Positions 1 to 8,284 of a stretch of DNA of 64,000 bases are shown in pieces. The notes under the pieces were generated by a model. That model saw only the letters and a program-made list of their open reading frames with translations. It did not search any database and was not told the origin of the DNA. A program made the position numbers and the translations under genes. This DNA comes from Actinoallomurus bryophytorum (lineage in GTDB: Bacteria; Actinomycetota; Actinomycetes; Streptosporangiales; Streptosporangiaceae), in contig NZ_VFOZ01000001.1 in the NCBI RefSeq assembly GCF_006716425.1, positions 4,588,001-4,652,000 on the forward strand, read 5' to 3'. The number at the start of each line of letters is the position of its first letter. Positions within the stretch are counted from its first letter, which is position 1.

Positions 1-522
1 CACGAGGGGTACGTCGAGTCGCGGCGTGGCCGCTTCGGTGGGACGTTCGTCACGTACCGGCCTCCGCAGCCCCGCCACGGCGACTTCGAACGCGTCGCCG
101 CCGGCATGGGGGCCCAGCTCAGCGACGCCCTGGTGTTCCGGATGGCGGTCGAGACCGGCGCGGCACAGGCACTGGCCGTCCGCCGGCTCACCGAGGAGGA
201 GGTCGAGCGGCTGCGGCACTGCCTGCGGGCGGCCGACCAGGCCGAGCCCGGCGACTACCGGCGCCTCGACACCCGTTTCCACCTGACCATCGGCGAGCTC
301 ACCGGATCGCCGCTGCTGGCCGCGGCCGGCGCCGACGCGCGGATGCGCCTCAACGACCTGCTGGGCGCGATCCCCGTCCTGCAGCGCAACATCGAGCACG
401 CGGCGGTGCAGCACGCCGCGATCGTCGACGCCATCCTGGCGGGCGACCCGGACGCCGCGCGACGCGCCGTGGCCGAACATCTCGAGGGCACCGGAGCACT
501 GCTGCGGGGCTTCCTGACATGA
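1..522 (+). CDS. GntR-family (FadR/FCD-type) transcriptional regulator, C-terminal part
   Basis: The 5' end lies outside the window; the frame is open from base 1 and ends at the TGA at 520-522. The first residues (HEGYVESRRGRFGGTFV) are the wing of a GntR winged helix. From about residue 37 an all-helical FCD effector-binding domain follows, with the family-like segments FHLTIGELTGSPLL and AILAGDPDAARRAVAEHL. FadR-subfamily proteins are dimeric, effector-responsive DNA-binding regulators, often of organic-acid or sugar-acid catabolism. The ligand cannot be deduced from this part, and the regulated genes are probably upstream of the window. An internal ATG at 106 gives an apparent 138-aa ORF, but it lacks the DNA-binding part and is not the real start. 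Confidence 0.85.
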   Translation, partial: HEGYVESRRGRFGGTFVTYRPPQPRHGDFERVAAGMGAQLSDALVFRMAVETGAAQALAVRRLTEEEVERLRHCLRAADQAEPGDYRRLDTRFHLTIGELTGSPLLAAAGADARMRLNDLLGAIPVLQRNIEHAAVQHAAIVDAILAGDPDAARRAVAEHLEGTGALLRGFLT

Positions 523-618
523 GTTTGGTTTTACGGCATACGCTTATGCGACTGGGGATCCCGGGGCCGTCCGCTGCTCCGGCGCGCCTCCGGCACGACG
601 GATGTGGAGCGTGAACGC

Positions 619-1917
619 ATGAGCTGGCTGTTCGTGGTGGGCATCGTCGTCTTCTTCTTCGGGTTGCTCGCTTCGATCGCCCTGCATGAGCTGGGCCATC
701 TGTCGTTCGCGAAGCTGTTCGGGGTACGGGTGCCGCAGTACATGGTCGGCTTCGGCCCGACCATGTGGTCGCGGCACACGGGCGAGACCGAGTACGGCGT
801 CAAGTGGATCCCGCTGGGCGGCTACATCCGCATGATCGGCATGCTGCCGCCGCGCCGAGGTGACGCGGAGGGCACGCTGCGGGGCTCCTCGACCGGTCCC
901 TTCCAGTCCCTGATCGAGTCCGCGCGCGGCGCTTCCCTCGAGGAGGTCGGCCCTGGTGACGAGGACCGCGTCTTCTACCGCAAGAAGTGGTGGCAGAAGG
1001 TCATCATCATGTTCGCCGGGCCGCTCATGAACCTCGTGCTCGCGTTCGTGTTCATCAGCATCGTGGTGATGGGGATCGGCGTCTCGGCCTACCAGCCGGT
1101 CATCAGCGCGGTGTCCAAGTGCGCGATCCCGGCCGCGCAGGCCGGCCGCGACTGCACCGCGAGCGACCCGGTGACCCCGGCGGTCCAGGCGGGCCTGCGG
1201 CCCGGCGACCGGATCGAGTCCTACGACGGTCACAAGGTCAAGTCCTACACGAGCCTGCAGGAGCTGATCCGCGCCTCCGGTGGCCGTACGGTGCCGGTGG
1301 TCGTCCGCCGGAGTGGCCAGGACCTGGCCCTGAGTGTGCAGGTCACGACCAACGAGATGCAGTCGCTCACCGATCCGGACAAGACGGAGAAGGTCGGCTT
1401 CCTCGGCATCACGCCGACCAGCGCCCGCGAACGCCAGGGCCCGGGCACGGTCGTGAGTGCCATGACGGACCTGACGACGCGCACGGTCGGCTCGCTGATC
1501 AACATGCCGAAGAAGATGGTCGGCGTCTGGAACGCCGCCTTCAGCGACAAGAAGCGCGACCCGAACGGGCCGATCGGCGTGGTCGGCGCGAGCCGCATCG
1601 GCGGTGAGATCGCCGCCTCCGACGAGCCGGGCCTGGACAAGTTCGCCTTCTTCCTGATGATGCTCGGCACGGTCAACTTCGCCATCGGCATGTTCAACCT
1701 CGTGCCCTTGCTGCCGTTGGACGGCGGCCACATCCTGGGCGCGCTGTGGGAGGGCCTGAAGCGTGGCATCGCCCGGCTGGCCCACCGGCCCGACCCGGGA
1801 CACGTGGACGTCGCCAAGGCGCTCCCGTTGACCTATGCCATGGCCGCCGTGATCATCACGATGGGTGCCCTACTGATCTACGCGGACCTGGTCAACCCGG
1901 TGCGCCTCAACGGCTGA
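619..1917 (+). CDS. M50 site-2 protease (RseP/Rip1-type membrane zinc metalloprotease)
   Basis: Intramembrane zinc protease of about 432 aa. The HELGH zinc motif is at residues 23-27 in the first transmembrane helix. A PDZ domain follows at roughly residues 165-260 (GLRPGDRIESYDG), and the second metal-binding segment PLDGGH lies near residue 365 in the third membrane segment. This is the order of domains in bacterial RseP/Rip1 proteins, which cut anti-sigma factors or other single-pass membrane proteins. The ATG at 619 is chosen because GGAG at 605-608 sits about 10 nt upstream; the GTG at 604 would add five residues and has no such site. In many actinobacteria this gene sits next to dxr and ispG, but here it stands between a GntR regulator and a membrane protein. 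The substrate is unknown. Confidence 0.92.
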   Translation: MSWLFVVGIVVFFFGLLASIALHELGHLSFAKLFGVRVPQYMVGFGPTMWSRHTGETEYGVKWIPLGGYIRMIGMLPPRRGDAEGTLRGSSTGPFQSLIESARGASLEEVGPGDEDRVFYRKKWWQKVIIMFAGPLMNLVLAFVFISIVVMGIGVSAYQPVISAVSKCAIPAAQAGRDCTASDPVTPAVQAGLRPGDRIESYDGHKVKSYTSLQELIRASGGRTVPVVVRRSGQDLALSVQVTTNEMQSLTDPDKTEKVGFLGITPTSARERQGPGTVVSAMTDLTTRTVGSLINMPKKMVGVWNAAFSDKKRDPNGPIGVVGASRIGGEIAASDEPGLDKFAFFLMMLGTVNFAIGMFNLVPLLPLDGGHILGALWEGLKRGIARLAHRPDPGHVDVAKALPLTYAMAAVIITMGALLIYADLVNPVRLNG

Positions 1918-2017
1918 GTACCTTTAGACTTCGCTGACCTGGTATTTCCCCCAGTGTCAATCGTCACCGACGGCCGGAATGGGTCATGATGAGGGTGTAC
2001 GAACTCGGGGGCGAAAC

Positions 2018-2809
2018 GTGGGGGAGTTCTTCGCGCAACGGATAATTGATACCGGCCGACTGCCGCTGTTCTGCTTCTTTGTGGCGTTCATCGTCTCTTT
2101 TGTGGCGGTACGCATCAACGTGCGGCTGATCAGGGCAAAAGTCCGCTGGTGGTTCAAAAATGTGCAGGTCGGCGACCTGCACATTCACCATGTCGTCTTC
2201 GGCGTGGTGCTGATGCTCGTCGGCGGGGTGTCGGCTTTGTCGATCCCGGACGCTTACACGATCTGGTACGCCGCCGCGGCGAGCGTCTTCGGCGTGGGCG
2301 CGGCCCTGGTGCTGGACGAGTTCGCGCTGATCCTGCACCTGCGTGACGTCTACTGGATGGAGGAGGGCCGCGCGTCGATCGACGCGGTCTTCATCGCCCT
2401 GGCCGTGACGGGCCTGATCCTGGTCGGCGTACGCCCGATCGGCTTCAGCGACGTCCACGACCTGGGCCCGGACCATACGGTCCCGACCGGCGTGTTCCTG
2501 CTCGTCCTCGCCAACCTGCTCATCAACCTGGCGCTGGCCATCGTCACGCTGTTCAAGGGCAAGATCTGGACGGGCCTGCTCGGTCTGTTCCTGCCGGTGG
2601 TGCTGGTGGTGAGCGCCATCCGGCTGGCCCGGCCGGGCTCGCCCTGGGCCCGCTGGAGATACGGGACGGAGACCCGCAAACTGCGCCGGGCCCTACGCCG
2701 GGAAGAACGCCTCCGGCGGCCGCTGATCCGCGTCAAGATCTGGGTACAGGAGTTCATCGCCGGGCGCCACGACCTGATCTTCCAGGACCACCGCTGGCGG
2801 CGTCGCTGA
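2018..2809 (+). CDS. Multi-spanning integral membrane protein with DLHIHH motif, function unknown
   Basis: About 263 aa with roughly six or seven hydrophobic helices and a basic C-terminal tail of about 60 residues (repeated R/RR, ending HRWRRR). Near residue 48 is QVGDLHIHH, a histidine cluster at a membrane boundary that could bind metal or haem; this is inference. The GTG at 2018 is preferred because GGGGG (about 2006-2010) sits 7 nt upstream; the ATG at 1979 in the same frame would add 13 residues without a clear ribosome site. The DNA for NVQVGDLHI is a perfect 27-bp inverted repeat (see separate entry). The stop codon lies inside the first copy of a 169-bp tandem repeat. Similar unnamed membrane proteins occur in actinomycetes; I do not recognise a function. 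Confidence 0.7.
   Translation: MGEFFAQRIIDTGRLPLFCFFVAFIVSFVAVRINVRLIRAKVRWWFKNVQVGDLHIHHVVFGVVLMLVGGVSALSIPDAYTIWYAAAASVFGVGAALVLDEFALILHLRDVYWMEEGRASIDAVFIALAVTGLILVGVRPIGFSDVHDLGPDHTVPTGVFLLVLANLLINLALAIVTLFKGKIWTGLLGLFLPVVLVVSAIRLARPGSPWARWRYGTETRKLRRALRREERLRRPLIRVKIWVQEFIAGRHDLIFQDHRWRRR
2159..2185. repeat. Perfect 12-bp inverted repeat with 3-nt spacer inside a coding region
   Basis: Arms AATGTGCAGGTC and GACCTGCACATT, separated by GGC, lie inside the membrane-protein gene. The arms are exact complements and are flanked by unusually A-rich codons (TTCAAAAAT). It could form an RNA hairpin about 140 nt after the start or bind a dimeric protein; function is inference. Confidence 0.7.
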
Positions 2810-3138
2810 TCCTCCCGCCCATGTTCGGGCAGGGGCCGTTCTTCTTCGCCCACCGCAGCCCCTACCGCAGGCCCGCGCCCGTACAACGCGGGGAGTGGCC
2901 CTTGCGACCCGGGTGCGGAACGGGGCGTGCAGAGCCCGCCTCCGCAGATCGCGTCGGGTGTAGTGGCGGCGTCGCTGATCCTCCAGCCCACGTTCGGGCA
3001 GGGCCCGTTCTCTTCGCCCACCGCGACCCCTAACGCAGGCCCGCGCCCACACGACGCGGGGAGTGGCCCTTACGACCCGCGTGCGGAACGGGGCTCGCGG
3101 AGCCCGGCTCCGCAGATCGCGCCGGGTGTAGTGGCGGC
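2796..3138. repeat. Two tandem copies of a diverged ~169-bp repeat
   Basis: GGCGGCGTCGCTGATCCTCC begins at 2796 and recurs at 2965; the start of a third copy (GTGGCGGCGT) is at 3131. Each unit holds TTCGGGCAGGG, TTCGCCCACCGC, GGCCCGCGCCC, GCGGGGAGTGGCCCTT and CCGCAGATCGCG in the same order with scattered substitutions. The first copy contains the 3' end and stop codon of the preceding gene, so the repeat probably arose by duplicating the gene end with its downstream DNA. No convincing gene is seen between 2810 and 3375; the ORFs here are arrangements of the repeat. Confidence 0.8.
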
Positions 3139-3210
3139 GTTTCGACGGTCGATGCGGGTGACCGGGCGGCACCGGACTCCTGGCTTGCCGCCTGGCCGGC
3201 GGCATCGTGC

Positions 3211-3280
3211 CGAGTCCGTGTGGTGGCGAGTCCGTGTGGTGGCGAGTCCGTGCGGTGGCGGCCCGGAGGTGGCGGCCCGG
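3211..3280. repeat. 16-bp direct repeats (three copies plus shortened copies)
   Basis: CGAGTCCGTGTGGTGG occurs at 3211 and 3227, and with one change at 3243. It is followed by shorter related units CGGCCCGGAGGTGG and CGGCCCGG. This lies in the gap downstream of proline iminopeptidase and is probably non-coding. Confidence 0.75.
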
Positions 3281-3375
3281 CCGCCGGGGATGCCCTGGGG
3301 CCATGCGGCGACGGCGGGCCCGTGGCCACCACGGTCCGGGAACGTCCCTGCGGTGTTCAGGGATGGGACCGGTGT

Positions 3376-4332
3376 TCAGGGACGGAAGCGGTCGGTGGCA
3401 TCGATCAGGTGGTGACGGGTCCCGGGTTCGGAGCCGCCGTGGCCCGCGTCCTCGACGATGTGGAACTCGGCCTCGGGCCAGGCCTGATGCAGAGCCCATG
3501 CCTGGTCGGGCGGTGTCTTCATGTCGTAACGGCCGTTGACGACCACGGCGGGAATGTGTCGTATGCGGTCGATGCCCGCCAGAAGTCCCTCCTCGGGGAG
3601 GAACCCGCCGTTGCTGATGTAGTGGTGGGTGATGCGAGCGAACGTGAGGATGGTGGCGTCGTCGAGCTCCGGCGGGTCGACGGGGAGCAGGGTGTTGGCC
3701 GAGAACTCCCAGCCCATCCACGCGCGGGCCGCGGGAAGGTGGACGGCGGGATCCGGGTCGCCGATGCGACGGCCGTAGGCGGCGACCAGGTCGTGCCGCT
3801 CGCCGACGGGGATCGCGTCGCGGAACGCGGTCCACTCGGCCGGGAAGAGGCGGGCGGCGCCGGTCGGGGTGAACGACCAGCTCTCGTCGGACGGGCGGAC
3901 GAGGTAGATGCCGCGCAGCACCATTTCGGTGACACGGCCGGGGTGTGCCTGCGCGTACGCGAGGGCGAGGGTGCTGCCCCAGCTTCCGCCGAAGACCATC
4001 CAGCGGTCGATGGCCAACTGCTCGCGGAGCCGCTCCATGTCGGCGACCAGGTGCGGGGTGGTGTTGTGCTCGAGCACGACCCGCGGGTCCCCGGCACTCG
4101 GCCGGCTGCGCCCGCAGTTGCGCTGGTCGAACAGCACGACCCGGTACGCGGCCGGATCGAAGAACCGGCGGAAACCGGGCAGGAGACCACCCCCCGGCCC
4201 ACCATGCAGGAAGACCACGGGCTTGCCGACGGGATTCCCGCAGACCTCCCAGTAGACCTCATTGCCGTCACCGACATCGAGGAGCCCGGAGTCATGCGGC
4301 TCGATCGGCGGATACAACTCCTTAAGGCCCAT
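3376..4332 (-). CDS. pip: Proline iminopeptidase (alpha/beta hydrolase, peptidase S33)
   Basis: 318 aa with the whole family pattern: an N-terminal LYPPIEPHDSGLLDVGDGN, oxyanion motif HGGPGGG, nucleophile elbow GGSWGS, acidic residue in NGRYDMKTPP and catalytic His in EDAGHGGSEPG. The enzyme removes N-terminal proline from peptides in the cytoplasm. The ATG at 4332 (MGLKELYPPIEP) is chosen by family N-terminus; an upstream ATG in the same frame would begin MIVGRVLLGRMGLK. Neither has a strong ribosome site. In the same frame an open reading frame continues upstream through the 13-bp minisatellite and would give a 473-aa protein with a Gly/Trp-rich head. That extension is almost certainly not made, but the array sits only about 70 bp before the start, in the promoter region. 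Confidence 0.92.
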   Translation of the reverse strand: MGLKELYPPIEPHDSGLLDVGDGNEVYWEVCGNPVGKPVVFLHGGPGGGLLPGFRRFFDPAAYRVVLFDQRNCGRSRPSAGDPRVVLEHNTTPHLVADMERLREQLAIDRWMVFGGSWGSTLALAYAQAHPGRVTEMVLRGIYLVRPSDESWSFTPTGAARLFPAEWTAFRDAIPVGERHDLVAAYGRRIGDPDPAVHLPAARAWMGWEFSANTLLPVDPPELDDATILTFARITHHYISNGGFLPEEGLLAGIDRIRHIPAVVVNGRYDMKTPPDQAWALHQAWPEAEFHIVEDAGHGGSEPGTRHHLIDATDRFRP

Positions 4333-4400
4333 ACGACCAAGTAATACCCGACCAACGATCATGACCCGACGCGCCCCCGCGGCCTCGGGATAGCATCCCC

Positions 4401-4747
4401 AGCCCCGCCACCCAGCCCCGCCACCCAGCCCCGCCACCCAGCCCCGCCACCCAGCCCCGCCACCCAGCCCCGCCACCCAGCCCCGCCACCCAGCCCCGCC
4501 ACCCAGCCCCGCCACCCAGCCCCGCCACCCAGCCCCGCCACCCAGCCCCGCCACCCAGCCCCGCCACCCAGCCCCCACCCAGCCCCGCCACCCAGCCCCG
4601 CCACCCAGCCCCGCCACCCAGCCCCGCCACCCAGCCCCGCCACCCAGCCCCGCCACCCAGCCCCGCCCACCCAGCCCCGCCACCCAGCCCCGCCACCCAG
4701 CCCGCCACCCAGCCCCGCCACCCAGCCCCGCCACCCAGCCCGCCACC
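4401..4747. repeat. 13-bp minisatellite, about 27 units, upstream of pip
   Basis: Unit AGCCCCGCCACCC repeats from 4401. I count 27 unit starts; most are exactly 13 bp, with variants of 11 bp (at 4570), 14 bp (4659) and 12 bp (4699 and the last). Since 13 is not a multiple of three, all three minus-strand frames read the same 13-residue peptide repeat (GLGGGAGWRGWVA in rotation), which explains the overlapping long ORFs there. Near-perfect identity implies recent expansion by slippage. Confidence 0.95.
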
Positions 4748-5130
4748 TCGGTGGACCGGCGCCCCCAGCTCGGGTACCGCCAAGGCGAGCGCACCATCCC
4801 AGCCGCCGCACAGGACCGCGCTCACCCGACACCCCCGTCGAGAACGACCTAGCTGTGGGCCGTCCTCGACTGGACCACACCGGGGGCCTGCGCGGCTCCG
4901 GCGCGTAAGGCCCGGCGCGTCCCGGGCGTCCGGTCCGTACGTTGACCGCTACGGCCGCTGCCCACCGGGGCGCTCCCCACCCGAGCACCCCCACTCGAGC
5001 CACCCCCGCGCACAGCGCGGCCGCCGTACCCCGGAAGCAGACCACCGGCGCCGCGACCCCATCCCACCTGGCCGGATACCGCACGAAATCCCGGACCGCC
5101 CCCACCCCTGACGTCGGTAAAGTCATCCCC
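4748..5130. other. Intergenic stretch without a recognised gene
   Basis: Between the minisatellite and the MOSC gene only compositional ORFs run through, in several frames. None shows a conserved motif. Upstream extension of the MOSC frame to 4942 is Ala/Pro/Thr-rich and looks non-coding. Confidence 0.55.
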
Positions 5131-5715
5131 GTGCACAGCCGCCCTTTCGAGCCCGAACCGGTAGAGATCGTGGCCCTCTTCGTCTCCCCGGTACACGCGT
5201 TCGAGGGACGCCCCGGCGACGGACCACGGCCCGATCCCGTTCCGGTGGCCCGTGATCACGTAGAGGTGCGCGCCGGTCTGGGCCTGGTCGGCGACCGCTA
5301 CTTCAACCACGCCGCTCATCGCCAGGCGGCGGTGACCGTGTTCGACGCTGGAGCGCTGGACGACCTCGGCGAAGAACTCGGCCTCGCCTCGGCACCCGAC
5401 CCTCTGCTCGTGCGCCGCAACATCGTGCTGCGCGGCTTTCCGGTCGACGAACTGGCCTCCGGCCGCGACGAGCACGGCGCGCGTTTCGAGGGCGCGGTCT
5501 TCGCGCTCGACTCCGGCGACGGCCAGGTCCGCTTCCAGGCCCACCGCCCCGCGAAACCGTGCGCGTGGATGGACGTCGTGCTCGCGCCCGGGGCGTTCCG
5601 CGGGCTGCGCGGTCACGGCGGAGTGCGATGCGTGCCGCTCGACGACGGCGTGCTGCGGCGCGGTCCGGCGACGCTGACCGTCCTCGCCCTCCACCGTGCC
5701 GGTCGTGCCCGTTGA
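5131..5715 (+). CDS. MOSC-domain protein
   Basis: About 194 aa. The MOSC hallmarks are present: an N-terminal VEIVALFVSPVHAFEGRPG, GDRYF, RRNIVLRGFPVDELASG and the conserved cysteine in KPCAWMD. MOSC domains handle sulfur activated on a cysteine and resemble the molybdenum-cofactor sulfurase C-terminus; many free-standing members detoxify N-hydroxylated compounds. The GTG at 5131 gives the usual short N-terminus. The longer frame back to 4942 adds 63 low-complexity residues. No strong ribosome site is seen, so the start is uncertain. It converges with ligB 7 bp downstream. Confidence 0.85.
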   Translation: MHSRPFEPEPVEIVALFVSPVHAFEGRPGDGPRPDPVPVARDHVEVRAGLGLVGDRYFNHAAHRQAAVTVFDAGALDDLGEELGLASAPDPLLVRRNIVLRGFPVDELASGRDEHGARFEGAVFALDSGDGQVRFQAHRPAKPCAWMDVVLAPGAFRGLRGHGGVRCVPLDDGVLRRGPATLTVLALHRAGRAR

Positions 5716-5722
5716 GTCCGGC

Positions 5723-7237
5723 TCAGAACGCCGCGGTGGCGCGGACGCTCTCGATCGTGTCGGCCTCCGCCGCGGACTTGTCGGGGCGGTGGCGCAGCAC
5801 CCGGGCGAACCTCAGGGCCAGGCCGCCCGGATAGCGGCTGCTCCGCTGCACGCCGTCGAAGGCGATCTCCACGACGAGCTCCGGCCGTACGTGCACGGTC
5901 CAGTCGTCGCGCCTGTCCTCCAGGGCGAGCAGGCGCTCGGTCTGCCAGTCGAGCATCTCGTCGGTCAGGCCCTTGAACGTCTTGCCCAGCATCACGAACC
6001 CGCCGGACTCCGGGTCGCGGGCGCCCAGATGCAGGTTGGACAGCTTGCCCTGCCGCCGGCCGTGGCCCCATTCGACCGCGAGCACCACCAGGTCGAGCGT
6101 GTGCCTCGGTTTCACCTTGATCCAGCCGGCACCGCGGCGGCCCGCCGTGTACGGGGTGTCCAGCGACTTCACGAGCACGCCCTCGTGGCCGTGGGCCAGC
6201 GCGTCCTGGAAGAACGCCGTCGCGTCCTCGGCCGACTCGGTGACGAGGCGCGGCATCCGCAGCGGCTCGGGCACGGCCCCGGTCAGAGCCCCGTTGCGTT
6301 CCGAGCCGGGACGGTCGATCAGGTCGGTGCCGTCGAGGTGGAGCACGTCGAACAGGAACACCGACAGCGGCACGGCGGGCACCCCTGATCCCTGGCTCGC
6401 CACTCGTGCCGAGGTCACCTGGAACGGATGCGGCCGGCCGTCGTCGCGCAGCGCGATCAGCTCGCCGTCGAAGACCGCGCTGCGTACGGGCAGGGCGCCG
6501 AGCGCGGCGACCGCCTCGGGCGACCGTGCCGTGATGTCGTCCAGCGTGCGGGTGAACAGACGGACCTCCCCGTCGAGAACGTGCGCCTGCACCCGGATGC
6601 CGTCGAGCTTCCACTCGACGGCCGCCGGCGTGACCTTCTCCATCGCGGCCTCGACGGAGGGGGCGCTCGCGGCGAGCATGGGCTTCACCGGGCGGCCCAC
6701 CTCCAAGCCGAACCCCCGCAGGCCCTCGCTGCCCGACGTGAGCGCCGAGGCGGCGACCGCGCCGAGTGACCCGCGGAACATCACCGCCCGGCGTACCTCC
6801 GCCGCGGGGACCTTCGCCGCGGCGGCGATGGCCTCGGCCATGACCCCGTCGAGCGCGCCCTGCCTCAGCTCGCCGGAGAGCAGCCGGAGGAGGAAACCGT
6901 GCTCCTCGGCCGTCGTACGGGCGAACAGATCGCTCAAAAGGGCTTTCCGGGTAGCCACGGAACCCTTACCCGAGACCTGCCCGATCTGGGTGAGAGCGGC
7001 ATCGATCTCGGCCACCGAAAGGGCCGGCTCCGCCGCCGGAGAGGGGCGGTCTCGCAGGGCCGCCCAGCCGACACCGATCTGGCGTTGGGGCAGCTCACCG
7101 GACAGGTAGGCGACCGCGATCGCCACCTCGCCGGGTGAGGCGCGGCGCAGGCAGTCGGCGAGTAGTTCGCGCTTGGCAAGGCGGCCCGAGGTGGCCGCCA
7201 CAGCTCGGGAGGTTTCGGCGATCTCCGTAAGCAGCAC
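5723..7237 (-). CDS. ligB: ATP-dependent DNA ligase (LigB type)
   Basis: 504 aa, about the length of mycobacterial LigB. An N-terminal helical DNA-binding domain (residues 1-180) is followed by the adenylation domain with nucleotidyl lysine K210 in EWKLDGIR, then FDGELIA, the segments LFDVLHLDG and EGVLVKSLD, the motif GWIKVKP, and an OB-fold C-terminus. It seals nicks using ATP and serves in repair beside the NAD-dependent LigA, which is not in the window. No Ku, polymerase or nuclease domain is present, so it is not LigD. The GTG at 7237 ([10 protein letters not shown]) matches the family N-terminus; the longer frame to 7369 adds 44 Pro/Gly-rich residues. Confidence 0.93.
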   Translation of the reverse strand: MLLTEIAETSRAVAATSGRLAKRELLADCLRRASPGEVAIAVAYLSGELPQRQIGVGWAALRDRPSPAAEPALSVAEIDAALTQIGQVSGKGSVATRKALLSDLFARTTAEEHGFLLRLLSGELRQGALDGVMAEAIAAAAKVPAAEVRRAVMFRGSLGAVAASALTSGSEGLRGFGLEVGRPVKPMLAASAPSVEAAMEKVTPAAVEWKLDGIRVQAHVLDGEVRLFTRTLDDITARSPEAVAALGALPVRSAVFDGELIALRDDGRPHPFQVTSARVASQGSGVPAVPLSVFLFDVLHLDGTDLIDRPGSERNGALTGAVPEPLRMPRLVTESAEDATAFFQDALAHGHEGVLVKSLDTPYTAGRRGAGWIKVKPRHTLDLVVLAVEWGHGRRQGKLSNLHLGARDPESGGFVMLGKTFKGLTDEMLDWQTERLLALEDRRDDWTVHVRPELVVEIAFDGVQRSSRYPGGLALRFARVLRHRPDKSAAEADTIESVRATAAF

Positions 7238-7354
7238 ATTCGAATTGTGTCTCTTGGGACCGACAATCGACAGGACCCCCGCCCCCGGGGCGTCACCGGC
7301 ACCGGTACGTGAAGCCGGCGCCGCAGGCGCCCCCCGGAGGAACCAAGGAGCGGC

Positions 7355-8236
7355 ATGGCCACCCGTCACAGGCCGGCGGCAGCACCGCCATCGACCGAGA
7401 GGGAGTCTGGATTCGCGGCACGGCCTCCGGTTACCTTCTCTACGAGCGAGCGTCCCGAGCCTGCCGGGGAGGGAGAGGGATTGGGTCTGCCGCGGCTACC
7501 GGAGCCCTTCCACCGGGTGTACTCCCCGCCGGAGGCGCCCAAGGTCAAGACACGCCGGTCGGGTGTGGCCGGCGCGGTCGTCGCGGTGTTCACGGCGATC
7601 GCCCTGGCCGCGATCGGCATCTTCACGTTCGGCCGCGGCGACGTACGGCCCAAGGTCCAGTCCACGCTGACCCACCCGCCGACGCAGCCCAAGGCGTCTC
7701 CGAGCGCGCCCGCCCAGCAGGCACAGCCGCCGGTGTTCGCGACGATCCCCACGGCCTGTGACGTCCTGCCCGCCGCCACCGTACGAAGGTTCGTGCCGAC
7801 CGCCAGTCCGAAGGTGGACAGGATGGGAGCCGAGACCGCCAGCGTCTGCAAGTTCTCACTCTCGAAGGGACACCGCTTCCGCGCCGTCCAGGTCGACGCA
7901 CGTGCCTTCCTGCCCAAGTACATGCACGGCGAGGCGACCGGCATGACGATCTGGTCCTACGAGGCGCAGTGGAAGCAGGCCGTCAAGGACCTGACCCCCG
8001 ACACCCGGTCGCTGCGCCGTGTCACCGGCCTGGGCGACGCGGCGTTCGAGCGGTACTGGATCGACCGCGACGTGCACGTCGCCGTCGGCGAGGCCACCGT
8101 CCGCTACCGCAACGTCGTCCTGCGGATGCAGTACACCGAAGAACAGCCCTCGGCCGGGGACCGCGCGGCCAGCGAGAAGCGGTGCCTCTCCGCGGCGATC
8201 GACGCGGCACGCGCCGGCCTCCCGGCCTTCCACTAG
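7355..8236 (+). CDS. Single-pass membrane-anchored exported protein, function unknown
   Basis: 293 aa. About 65 cytoplasmic Pro-rich residues are followed by basic KTRRS and one hydrophobic helix (about residues 70-92). Then comes a Pro/Ala/Gln linker ([15 protein letters not shown]) and an extracellular domain with three cysteines (ACDVLP, SVCKFS, KRCLSA). The arrangement and the segments [15 protein letters not shown] and SVCKFSL resemble the DUF3558-like proteins of actinomycetes, usually lipoproteins, but here with an uncleaved anchor. GGAGG at about 7336 and AAGGAG before the ATG make the start clear. It is divergent from ligB. Confidence 0.75.
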   Translation: MATRHRPAAAPPSTERESGFAARPPVTFSTSERPEPAGEGEGLGLPRLPEPFHRVYSPPEAPKVKTRRSGVAGAVVAVFTAIALAAIGIFTFGRGDVRPKVQSTLTHPPTQPKASPSAPAQQAQPPVFATIPTACDVLPAATVRRFVPTASPKVDRMGAETASVCKFSLSKGHRFRAVQVDARAFLPKYMHGEATGMTIWSYEAQWKQAVKDLTPDTRSLRRVTGLGDAAFERYWIDRDVHVAVGEATVRYRNVVLRMQYTEEQPSAGDRAASEKRCLSAAIDAARAGLPAFH

Positions 8237-8284
8237 CCGGAAGACGCTGGGGCGCGCCGATGAATGTCCCATAAGGTGCAAAAC

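Noticed and set aside
4401-4747. CRISPR array
   Set aside because: Units are contiguous tandem repeats without unique spacers, and no cas genes are present; the same holds for 42342-42611.
4322-5126. Three long overlapping minus-strand ORFs with Gly/Trp repeats
   Set aside because: All arise because the 13-bp unit reads open in every frame; no ribosome site or conserved domain.
7228-7245. Palindrome ATTCGAAT at the ligB start as an SOS box
   Set aside because: Does not fit TCGAAC-N4-GTTCGA; only an 8-bp palindrome overlapping the start codon.
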